6,769 bases of DNA from Rhodospirillales bacterium. GTDB lineage: Bacteria > Pseudomonadota > Alphaproteobacteria > Rhodospirillales > Defluviicoccaceae. Both the position numbers and the translations under genes were made by a program. Positions 1 to 5,705 of the stretch are shown here, one piece after another. Position 1 is the first letter of the stretch; every line of letters begins with the position of its first letter. The notes beneath the pieces are model-generated. The model was not told the origin of the DNA. It saw nothing but the letters and a program-made list of their open reading frames with translations, and did no database searches. The DNA is taken from contig JAHCKI010000130.1 in NCBI GenBank assembly GCA_026125865.1, positions 1 through 6,769 on the forward strand. Reading direction: 5' to 3'.

Positions 1-9
1 CACGACTAA

Positions 10-720
10 TCACAGATTGACCATTACCCACAGCACGAGTTTATTGCCGAAAAGGACCGGAAAGTTGCGTGCGGTCAGGTTCAGACCGAGTGCATTGAGC
101 CCGTCGAGAAAGATCTGGTTGTCTTCGAAGCCCAAGAACTCGGCCTCGGAAAGATCCTCCGGTGACCGCAGATCGCCGATCCGCGCGAGATAGTTTTCCG
201 TTGCATAGAGGCACGCCGTCTCGTCCCTCAGCTTACGCGCGATGAGATCCGGATCGGACGGCCGCACGCTGCGCAGCGCAATGTCGGCCTCTCGGCGCCG
301 CAGGTCGCGCACGCTGTTCGATGCGACGACCTCCACCCGAATCCCGGGTTCGGCACGACGAAGCCTCGCGATGATCGGCGGCAGGACGAAGGCCGAGGCC
401 ACCTCGGTCGCGGTAATGCAGACCGTCCCTTCGATCGACTGCGATCGACCCGAGGCCGTGAGTGAAACCCGGCTGGCGGCCTTGCCCATGGCACGGACAT
501 GCTCGACCAGCTCCAGACCACTCGGCGTGAGTTCAAGACCCCGGCCCATTCGCTCGAAGAGGGCAACACCGAGTTCGACTTCGAGCGCGCTGACCTGACG
601 CCCGAGCGTCGGCTGCGTCATCCCCAGGGAGCGGGCGGCGGCGGACAGCGAGCCTTCCTCAGCCGTCACCAAGAAGGCCCGTGCCCGGTTCCAGTCGAAT
701 TTCACGGAGCGCCAATCCAT
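10..720 (-). CDS. LysR-type transcriptional regulator, C-terminally short
   Basis: LysR-family DNA-binding regulator. The N-terminal winged helix-turn-helix is clear (about residues 9-68, with GSLSAAARSLGMTQPTLGRQ at 23-42 and LGVALFERMGRG following), then the linker and the first part of the periplasmic-binding-protein-like effector domain from about residue 95. LysR proteins usually run to about 290-310 residues; this frame stops at 236 (TGA at 10-12), just after the LVLWVMVNL segment, where relatives normally continue with a glycine-rich GLGIG-like stretch. The protein therefore lacks its last 60 or so residues: a frameshift, a nonsense mutation or an insertion just outside the window are all possible. 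The ATG at 720 is given, but the in-frame GTG at 705 (giving VKFDWNRARAFL) is an equally good start, because many relatives begin at that point and neither start has a convincing ribosome binding site. It is divergent from the methyltransferase gene, a usual LysR target arrangement. The effector is unknown. Confidence 0.8.
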   Translation of the reverse strand: MDWRSVKFDWNRARAFLVTAEEGSLSAAARSLGMTQPTLGRQVSALEVELGVALFERMGRGLELTPSGLELVEHVRAMGKAASRVSLTASGRSQSIEGTVCITATEVASAFVLPPIIARLRRAEPGIRVEVVASNSVRDLRRREADIALRSVRPSDPDLIARKLRDETACLYATENYLARIGDLRSPEDLSEAEFLGFEDNQIFLDGLNALGLNLTARNFPVLFGNKLVLWVMVNL

Positions 721-877
721 ACATTACTGCATATCAAATAGGCGGAATTCGTCAATTCACATTCGAAACTCGCAGGGATAAATCCGCCCTCGACACCTTG
801 CCGCGTGAGGGTCGCACAACTCGGCCGGATCACTGGCGAATACAACTATCTGCACCCAAATCAGAGGAGGCTTAGAC
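721..877. promoter_or_regulatory. Divergent LysR/methyltransferase intergenic region
   Basis: This 157-bp gap separates two divergent genes and should hold both promoters and a LysR site. A GAATT-CGTC-AATTC dyad lies at 745-758, and TTCG/CGAA arms (748-751 and 764-767) could form a LysR-type T-N11-A element. On the minus strand TTGACG (755-750) resembles a -35 box for the regulator, but the matching -10 (TATGCA, 733-728) is poor. No convincing promoter was seen for the methyltransferase. The assignment rests mainly on gene arrangement. Confidence 0.35.
863..870 (+). promoter_or_regulatory. Ribosome binding site of the methyltransferase
   Basis: AGAGGAGG lies 7 bases before the ATG at 878. 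It is a near-perfect Shine-Dalgarno sequence and fixes this start over the internal ATGs at 887 and 902. Confidence 0.8.
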
Positions 878-1531
878 ATGTCTGCAATGGAACAAACGGC
901 AATGACCGTGCACCCGACCGCGAGATTCTGGGATAGGATCGCCGAGCGCTACGCAAAGAAGCCGGTCGCGGACGAGGCCGCCTACCAGAAGAAGCTGCAG
1001 ATCACGCGGGACTATTTCCGCCCGGATATGGAGGTTCTGGAGTTCGGCTGCGGGACCGGATCAACCGCGCTCGTCCACGCGCCCTTCGTCAAGCACATCC
1101 TGGCGACCGACATCTCGGCGAACATGATCGAGATCGCCGAACGCAAGGCCAAGGCAGGCAACGTCACCAATGTCGACTTCCGACGCGGCGGCTTCGACGA
1201 GTTGGAAGCAGCCGACAGCAGGTACGATGTCGTCCTCGGCCTGAGCATCCTGCATCTGCTCGCAGACCGGGATGAAGCAATCTCGAAGGTCCACAGGTTG
1301 CTCAAGCCCGGTGGCGTGTTCGTTTCCAGCACCCCCTGCATCGGCGATTCGATGGCGTTCTTCAAATTCATCGGGCCGATCGGCCGGGTTCTCGGGCTTC
1401 TCCCGTTGTTGAGGGTTTTCACCGTGACGGACTTGAAGACAAGCCTTATCGGGGCCGGTTTCGAAATCGAGCACGAGTGGCAGCCCGGCAAGCGCAAGGG
1501 CGTGTTCATCGTGGCCCGAAAGCCCGCGTAA
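878..1531 (+). CDS. Class I SAM-dependent methyltransferase
   Basis: Probable S-adenosylmethionine-dependent methyltransferase of 217 residues, the usual size for stand-alone class I (Rossmann-fold) enzymes of the UbiE/Methyltransf_11/25 type. SAM-binding motif I is VLEFGCGTGS (53-62), the acidic end of strand beta-2 is ATDIS (76-80), the post-II region is DVVLGLSILHLL (117-128), and LLKPGG (141-146) is the typical segment before strand beta-5. The cap region (about 157-185, FFKFIGPIGRVLGLLPLL) is hydrophobic, compatible with a lipophilic substrate, but the substrate cannot be read from the sequence. It has a strong ribosome binding site, is divergent from the LysR regulator that probably controls it, and is convergent with the alpha/beta hydrolase, with 55 bases between the stop codons. 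No benzoate-related role is evident. Confidence 0.85.
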   Translation: MSAMEQTAMTVHPTARFWDRIAERYAKKPVADEAAYQKKLQITRDYFRPDMEVLEFGCGTGSTALVHAPFVKHILATDISANMIEIAERKAKAGNVTNVDFRRGGFDELEAADSRYDVVLGLSILHLLADRDEAISKVHRLLKPGGVFVSSTPCIGDSMAFFKFIGPIGRVLGLLPLLRVFTVTDLKTSLIGAGFEIEHEWQPGKRKGVFIVARKPA

Positions 1532-1586
1532 CCGCAGACTTTTCGCGAAATCCCACGCTGCCTTTTCTACTACGGCCGCGACGCGA

Positions 1587-2396
1587 TCAATCGTTCTTCC
1601 CAACTTCCACCGCGGCGATGAAGGCGCGCATGGCTTCGAGGGTGCGGTCGGGGTGGTCGCGGTGGGGGGTGTGGCCGCAATCGGTTAGGACGAGCTTTTC
1701 GAAGGGGCCGGCGGCGCCGCGTTCGATAGCGTCGATTTGGGCCATGGTGCCGTACTCGTCGTCCTCGCCTTGAATGGCGAGCACGGGGCAGGTGACCGAG
1801 GGGAGCCACGCCTCGATGGTCCACGAGCGGAAGGCGGGGAAAAGCCAGATGTCGTTCCAGCCGAGGAACGCCCCGTCGGGATCGCGGTGATAGCGGGCGA
1901 GCTTGGCGCTCAGATCGGTGTTGAAGAACACCTCGCGCGCGCGCTCGATGGAGGCGATGGTCAAGGGCTCGACGAACACGTGCGGCGCTTCGAGGATCAC
2001 ACCGGCGACGGGCCGATCGGTGCCGCCGGCATGGAGCAAGGCGATGGACGCGCCGTCGCTTTGGCCGATCAGCAAGGGACGGTCAATGCCCCGCACGTCC
2101 AGGAGCGCGGGAAGCGTTTCGAACGCCTCCCGGTGCATGTAGTCCACGGCGAACGGCCCGTCGCGCGGGCTCGACCACCCGAAGCCGCAGCGGGAATAGG
2201 CGAACGCTCCGCAGCCGGTGGCGTCCGCCAGCCGCTTGGGGAAGTCCCGCCACATGGCGACCGACCCGATGCCGTCGTGGAGGAACACCAGCGTCGGCGC
2301 CGCCGCCCGCGCCGGCGGCCGCCACCAGCACTCGAACCGCTTGCCGGCGATGTCTTCGAAGACGGTATGGGAGTCCGCCGGGCCGTCGAAAGTCAT
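1587..2396 (-). CDS. Alpha/beta hydrolase linked to benzoate-CoA ligase
   Basis: Alpha/beta-hydrolase-fold protein of 269 residues. The oxyanion-loop motif is LVFLHDGIGS (36-45). The nucleophile elbow is LLIGQSDGAS (108-117), giving G-Q-S-D-G with Ser113 as nucleophile. The acid is probably Asp212 or Asp213 in IQGEDDEYGT (208-217), and the histidine is His242 in DCGHTPH (239-245), so the triad looks complete. No signal peptide is seen, so the protein is cytoplasmic. Its start lies 5 bases after the ligase stop codon and its ribosome binding site is weak (AAGG), which implies translational coupling to the ligase and a shared benzoate-related role. Possible substrates are an aromatic ester that yields benzoate, a stray CoA thioester, or a lactone/enol-lactone; putative lactone hydrolases have been reported with some box clusters. 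The fold is certain, the reaction is not. Confidence 0.85.
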   Translation of the reverse strand: MTFDGPADSHTVFEDIAGKRFECWWRPPARAAAPTLVFLHDGIGSVAMWRDFPKRLADATGCGAFAYSRCGFGWSSPRDGPFAVDYMHREAFETLPALLDVRGIDRPLLIGQSDGASIALLHAGGTDRPVAGVILEAPHVFVEPLTIASIERAREVFFNTDLSAKLARYHRDPDGAFLGWNDIWLFPAFRSWTIEAWLPSVTCPVLAIQGEDDEYGTMAQIDAIERGAAGPFEKLVLTDCGHTPHRDHPDRTLEAMRAFIAAVEVGKND

Positions 2397-2401
2397 CTGC
2401 C

Positions 2402-3958
2402 TTACAGCGAGCGCAGCTTGAATCGCTGGATCTTGCCGGTGGCCGTCTTGGGAAGCTGATCGATGAATTGGACCCAGCGCGGGTACTTGTAGGCGGCCAA
2501 TTGGTCCTTCACGAACGCCTTTATGTCATCGGCAAGCGCGTCGCTCGCATCGACGCCCTCGCGCAGCACGATGAACGCCTTGGGCTTGATCAGTTCGTCC
2601 TTATCCGCATGACCGACGACCGCCGCTTCCAGCACCTTCTCATGCTTGACGATCGCCGCCTCCACCTCGAACGGCGAAACATAGATGCCGCCCACCTTCA
2701 ACATGTCATCGGTCCGTCCCGCGAAGGTGTAAAAACCGTCGCCGTCGCGTGCGTACTTGTCGCCGGTGCGCGTCCACGGCCCGCGAAAGGTTTCGCGGCT
2801 GCGATCCTGCCTGTTCCAGTACATGATGGCGCTGGTGGGGCCGGAGACCTCCAGCATCCCCATCTGGTCGGATGCTTCGATCAGGTCGCCGTCGTCATTC
2901 ACCAGACGCAACCGATAGCCGCCAACCGGTTTGCCGGACGTTCCCGGCCGGATGTCGCCCTGGTGGTTGGTCAGAAAGATATGCAGCATCTCGGTCGAGC
3001 CGAGGCCGTCGAGGATGTCGACGCCCGTCTGCGCCTTGAAGCGCCGGTAGAGGTCGGCCGGCAGGGGTTCGCCCGCCGACGTGGCGATGCGCATGGCGTG
3101 ATCGCCCGGCCCCGGCAATTCGCCGGACGCGAGCAGCATGGCAAACAGGGTGGGCACCCCATAGAAGATGGTCGGCCGTTGTTCCCGAAGAATGCGGCAG
3201 ACGGCCTGCGGTTCGGGGGGACCGGCGAGCAGGATCGTGGTCGCCCCCACGGACATGGGGAACGACAGCCCGTTGCCGAGCCCATAGGCGAAAAACAGCT
3301 TCGCCGCCGAAAACACGACATCGGTCTCGTTGATGCCGAGGGTCGGAATTGCATACAGGTCGGCGGTGTCGATCATGTGCGAGTGCAGGTGCACCGCCCC
3401 CTTCGGCTTTCCCGTCGTCCCCGACGTGTAGAGCCAAAAGCACATGTCGTCGGGGCGGGTCGGCGCCACCTCGAAGGCTTCCGGCTGACCGTCGAGCAGA
3501 TCGGCCAGCCGTTCATGGCCGCGGCCGTCGGCGCCCGAAACAATGACGGTTTCCAAGAACCGGTGACTGTCGGAATGCGCCTCGAAATGCTCGAGAAGGG
3601 GTTCGGAAACGACCAGGACTCGGGCGCGGCTGTCCTCCAGCATGAAGGCGTATTCGGCCGCGGTGAGGCGCGTGTTGACGGGAATCGGAACGATGCCGGC
3701 CTTGATGGCGCCGAGGAAGACCGCCGGAAAATCGACGGTATCCAGCATGCACATAAGGATTCGCTCCTCCATCCGCACGCCGCGGCTGGTGAGGAGGTTG
3801 GCGACCTTGCCGCTCAACCGGTCGATATCGGCAAACGTGTGAGCGCCGTTGATGTCGATGAACGCCGGCTTGTCACCACGCCCGGCGGCGAGGTTTCGGC
3901 TGATCAGGTCTTGTGCCGCGTTGTAATGCTCGGTAATGGTCTCGGGGACCTTGGTCAT
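2402..3958 (-). CDS. Benzoate-CoA ligase
   Basis: ATP-dependent acyl-CoA synthetase (ANL superfamily) that activates benzoate to benzoyl-CoA, releasing AMP and pyrophosphate; this is the entry step of the box pathway and also makes the effector of BoxR-type regulators. At 518 residues it has the usual length of benzoate-CoA ligases (about 520-530). Core motifs are in order: phosphate loop YTSGTTGKPKG (177-187), YGVPTLF (266-272), LDGLGSTEM (316-324), TRTGDKY (396-402), hinge GRTDDMLKVGG (414-424) and the C-terminal PKTATGKIQR (503-512) with catalytic Lys509. FFAYGLGNG (222-230) and the VGGIYVSPFEVE region are typical of the benzoate/4-hydroxybenzoate ligase branch. A strong GGAGGA ribosome binding site lies 6 bases before the start. 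It is the second gene of a leftward operon, 65 bases after the flavodoxin and 5 before the hydrolase. Substrate preference within benzoates cannot be fixed by eye; the boxR and boxC neighbours favour benzoate. Confidence 0.92.
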   Translation of the reverse strand: MTKVPETITEHYNAAQDLISRNLAAGRGDKPAFIDINGAHTFADIDRLSGKVANLLTSRGVRMEERILMCMLDTVDFPAVFLGAIKAGIVPIPVNTRLTAAEYAFMLEDSRARVLVVSEPLLEHFEAHSDSHRFLETVIVSGADGRGHERLADLLDGQPEAFEVAPTRPDDMCFWLYTSGTTGKPKGAVHLHSHMIDTADLYAIPTLGINETDVVFSAAKLFFAYGLGNGLSFPMSVGATTILLAGPPEPQAVCRILREQRPTIFYGVPTLFAMLLASGELPGPGDHAMRIATSAGEPLPADLYRRFKAQTGVDILDGLGSTEMLHIFLTNHQGDIRPGTSGKPVGGYRLRLVNDDGDLIEASDQMGMLEVSGPTSAIMYWNRQDRSRETFRGPWTRTGDKYARDGDGFYTFAGRTDDMLKVGGIYVSPFEVEAAIVKHEKVLEAAVVGHADKDELIKPKAFIVLREGVDASDALADDIKAFVKDQLAAYKYPRWVQFIDQLPKTATGKIQRFKLRSL

Positions 3959-3964
3959 TTTGCT

Positions 3965-3970
3965 TCCTCC
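3965..3970 (-). promoter_or_regulatory. Ribosome binding site of benzoate-CoA ligase
   Basis: On the minus strand GGAGGA lies 6 bases before the ATG at 3958. It supports this start and predicts stronger translation of the ligase than of the downstream hydrolase. Confidence 0.75.
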
Positions 3971-4023
3971 ACATGCTTCCGGCGTGTTTGCCGCCAGTTT
4001 GCTCTATTTGGGCGAATGACCGT

Positions 4024-4497
4024 TCAGGCATTCGCCACGGTCACCGCGTATTGGTCAAACCATTGTTCGGCCCATTCGGCCGCCTCGTCCTCGGGCATGG
4101 TTCCCGAAGATGCATCGTGCTCCATGCGCTCGCCGATACGAATGGCGCCGAGGGAGCGCAGCAAATCGTCGAATTTTCGGCCGCCGAAGCAGAAGGTGTC
4201 GGCATAGGTCATGTCGCCGAGCGCGAACACGCCGTAGCACACACCCAACAGGTCGGGCCGCGCGCGCTCCAGCGAGGCGAACAACGCGCGAGCATTGTCG
4301 GGAACGTCGCCGTGGCCATAGGTGGATGTGCAGATGATGTAGCCGCGGTCCGGCGCGAAGACATCGGCGCCAAGCCCGTCCATGGGGCGGATGTCCAAAT
4401 CAACGCCTCGGGCAACCAGAACCTCGCCGATTTCGTCAGCAACCAATTCGGCGGTGCCGGTCATCGTTGCGACCAGGATGCTGATCCGTTGGTTCAT
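4024..4497 (-). CDS. MioC-like flavodoxin, first gene of the ligase operon
   Basis: Short-chain flavodoxin of 157 residues, an FMN-binding one- or two-electron carrier expected in the cytoplasm. The FMN phosphate loop is ATMTGTAE (10-17), the second FMN-contacting loop is STYGHGDVPDN (58-68), and the third is FALGDMTYADTFCFGG (91-106). This pattern matches MioC and the FMN domains of cytochrome P450 and sulfite reductases more than classical ferredoxin-type flavodoxins. The whole protein is one flavodoxin domain with no reductase fused. The chosen ATG at 4497 begins directly at the domain (MNQRISILVATMTG); the frame is open further upstream, but that stretch crosses the divergent promoter and operator. 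It leads the operon with benzoate-CoA ligase and the hydrolase and is divergent from boxR. A flavodoxin is not a standard part of the box pathway; it may feed electrons to the BoxAB epoxidase or another oxygenase. The family call is firm, the partner is unknown. Confidence 0.88.
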   Translation of the reverse strand: MNQRISILVATMTGTAELVADEIGEVLVARGVDLDIRPMDGLGADVFAPDRGYIICTSTYGHGDVPDNARALFASLERARPDLLGVCYGVFALGDMTYADTFCFGGRKFDDLLRSLGAIRIGERMEHDASSGTMPEDEAAEWAEQWFDQYAVTVANA

Positions 4498-4528
4498 CAG
4501 GTTCCCGCCCGGAACGTGCGCGCTAAGG

Positions 4529-4558
4529 TTGTTCGTGACAGTAGACCGGCAATATAAT
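4529..4558 (+). promoter_or_regulatory. Predicted boxR promoter
   Basis: TATAAT (4553-4558) is a perfect -10 hexamer. It is preceded by TTGTTC (4529-4534, weak -35) with an 18-base spacer. Transcription would begin near 4565, giving a leader of about 85 bases before the ATG at 4650. The -10 lies inside the TGCA-type operator, as expected for autorepression. Confidence 0.5.
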
Positions 4559-4561
4559 GCA
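4548..4561. promoter_or_regulatory. Candidate BoxR operator between flavodoxin and boxR
   Basis: The sequence GGCAATATAATGCA fits TGCA-N6-TGCA with one arm changed by a single base. It matches the reverse complement of the element in front of boxC (5619-5632) at 12 of 14 positions. BzdR/BoxR-family regulators are known to bind TGCA repeats of this kind. It covers the boxR -10 on the plus strand; on the minus strand TATATT (4556-4551), with TTCACA (4577-4572) upstream at a short 15-base spacing, could be the promoter of the flavodoxin-ligase operon. One site could therefore control both directions. Confidence 0.6.
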
Positions 4562-4649
4562 GCTTCCGTATTGTGAAAAGGGTATTGGGGCGGGGAGACG
4601 ATCCTCGGCCTCGCGCCGATACGACGAGGGACAGAGTGGAGCGCCCCCA

Positions 4650-5537
4650 ATGAAGACGAACGCCGGCAAAGCACAGCAGGCCTACCTGTCGGCGCTGGGG
4701 ACCCGTGTGCGGGAGGCGCGGGCAAAACGCGGCATGTCCCGACGCATCCTCGCTCACGATTCCGGTGTATCGGAACGCTACCTGGCGCTGTTGGAAAGCG
4801 GCGGTGCCAACCCCTCGATCACCATGCTCCGCAAGATCGCTATCGCCGTCGGTTACCCCCTGGCCGGGCTGGTCGCGGGGCACGCCGATGGTAGTCTGGA
4901 TTTTGCGCTGACGCCGGAACTCCCGGACGCGGCACCGTGGGCTCAGGTGTCCGCGTTTCCCGGTCTGTTCGAACTAGTCGGAGCCGGTGCGGCGAGTCGC
5001 GACAGGTGCCGTCGAATTTCCCTGATCGGCCTCCGTGGTGCCGGCAAGTCAACGCTGGGGCGATTGCTCGCGGAACGCCTCGGCTGTCCGTTTATCGAGC
5101 TCAACCGGATCGTCGAGCGCGAGTACGGTGGCGACATCGGTGAGATCCTCGCGCTTGGCGGTCAAGCGGCCCTCCGCCGATATGAGCACCGTTGCCTTTC
5201 CTCGGTAATCAAAGAGCACGACAATGTTGTTGTTGCCACCGGAGGCGGTCTCGTTTCGGAGCCGGCAACCTTTGCACTGCTTTTGGAGCATACCTACACT
5301 GTTTGGCTGAAGGCATCCCCGGCGGAGCATATGGCGCGCGTCATCGAGCAAGGCGACATGCGGCCGATGGCGGAAAACGAAGAGGCCATGGACGATTTGA
5401 AGGCGATCCTCGCCGCCCGCGAGCCTTCTTACCGAATGGGCGACGCCGTCGTCGACACCTCCGGCAAGACGGTCGCGGAGAGCCTGGAAGCCCTCGCCGT
5501 CGCCGTCGCGGACTTTTTACTCGCCGCTGCTGAATAA
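4650..5537 (+). CDS. boxR: BoxR/BzdR-type benzoyl-CoA-responsive regulator
   Basis: Transcriptional regulator of benzoate degradation, 295 residues, close to the length of BzdR (about 298). The N-terminus is an XRE/Cro-type helix-turn-helix (about 14-68, with SRRILAHDSGVSERYLALLE at 30-49). A linker (about 75-115) joins it to a shikimate-kinase-like domain (about 120-290) with Walker A GLRGAGKST (127-135), VVATGGG (194-200) and an MRPM lid segment (237-240). Characterised BzdR and BoxR are repressors whose kinase-like domain binds benzoyl-CoA and relieves repression. Here the shikimate-binding acidic motif of true kinases is replaced by FIELN (148-152), consistent with ligand sensing rather than catalysis. 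The ATG at 4650 is preferred (GTGGAG 8 bases upstream, protein starts just before the HTH); the in-frame ATG at 4557 lies inside the operator. It is divergent from the ligase operon and 168 bases before boxC. BoxR is chosen over BzdR because of the adjacent aerobic gene boxC. Confidence 0.9.
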   Translation: MKTNAGKAQQAYLSALGTRVREARAKRGMSRRILAHDSGVSERYLALLESGGANPSITMLRKIAIAVGYPLAGLVAGHADGSLDFALTPELPDAAPWAQVSAFPGLFELVGAGAASRDRCRRISLIGLRGAGKSTLGRLLAERLGCPFIELNRIVEREYGGDIGEILALGGQAALRRYEHRCLSSVIKEHDNVVVATGGGLVSEPATFALLLEHTYTVWLKASPAEHMARVIEQGDMRPMAENEEAMDDLKAILAAREPSYRMGDAVVDTSGKTVAESLEALAVAVADFLLAAAE

Positions 5538-5601
5538 CGGAGCGACACCGGGCTGAGTCGCGACGCATGCCATCGCGCTTGATAGCAACTTGCGATCCAA
5601 C

Positions 5602-5629
5602 TTGAAAGACGGTGAACATGCACTATATT
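5602..5629 (+). promoter_or_regulatory. Predicted boxC promoter
   Basis: TTGAAA (5602-5607) and TATATT (5624-5629), each 5 of 6 matches to consensus and separated by 16 bases, form a good sigma-70-type promoter. Transcription would begin near 5636, about 70 bases before boxC. The -10 lies within the TGCA-N6-TGCA operator. Confidence 0.6.
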
Positions 5630-5632
5630 GCA
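5619..5632. promoter_or_regulatory. Candidate BoxR operator upstream of boxC
   Basis: TGCACTATATTGCA is an exact TGCA-N6-TGCA element, near-palindromic because TGCA is its own reverse complement. The site overlaps the -10 hexamer of the predicted boxC promoter, so bound BoxR would block RNA polymerase. It is related in inverted orientation to the site at 4548-4561, and the similarity extends into the flanks (17 of 22 bases between 5613-5634 and 4546-4567). Assignment to BoxR rests on the known TGCA specificity of the family. Confidence 0.7.
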
Positions 5633-5705
5633 GGTTTGGGATAGGGTTCGGGTGGGCTGCGGTCGCTCGACAGCATCGCCCCGGAAAAATGTGGCAGGAA
5701 CAAGC

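Noticed and set aside
1541..1550. Palindrome TTTCGCGAAA between the convergent methyltransferase and hydrolase genes
   Set aside because: It has no loop and no following T-run, so it does not qualify as an intrinsic terminator; short palindromes of this kind arise by chance.
1737..2459. 240-codon plus-strand frame opposite the alpha/beta hydrolase
   Set aside because: Shadow of the hydrolase gene, which has a full catalytic triad in the other strand.
3971..4023. GC-rich repeats and a GGCG/CGCC stem in the flavodoxin-ligase gap, considered as a terminator or second promoter
   Set aside because: A 4-bp stem without a T-run and no recognisable -35/-10 or TGCA element; the gap most likely lies within one transcript.
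2468..4207. 579-codon open frame on the plus strand opposite the ligase and part of the flavodoxin
   Set aside because: Antisense shadow of GC-rich coding DNA: it has no recognisable domain, low-complexity basic composition, and lies over a clear benzoate-CoA ligase.
4557..4649. Upstream in-frame ATG giving the boxR product 31 extra residues
   Set aside because: The ATG overlaps the -10 and operator, the extra residues are unlike the family, and the ATG at 4650 gives the usual length with a ribosome binding site.
4498..4725. N-terminal extension of the flavodoxin up to 4725
   Set aside because: It would cross the divergent promoter and the start of boxR; the flavodoxin fold begins exactly at the ATG at 4497.
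4650..5537. Reading the regulator as BzdR of an anaerobic benzoyl-CoA reductase cluster, or as a real shikimate kinase (aroK)
   Set aside because: The neighbouring gene is boxC of the aerobic route, and the N-terminal HTH plus the altered shikimate motif argue against a metabolic kinase.
5542..5561. GCGAC/GTCGC inverted repeat just after boxR, considered as a terminator
   Set aside because: Only a 5-bp stem with a 10-base loop and no T-tract; too weak to annotate.
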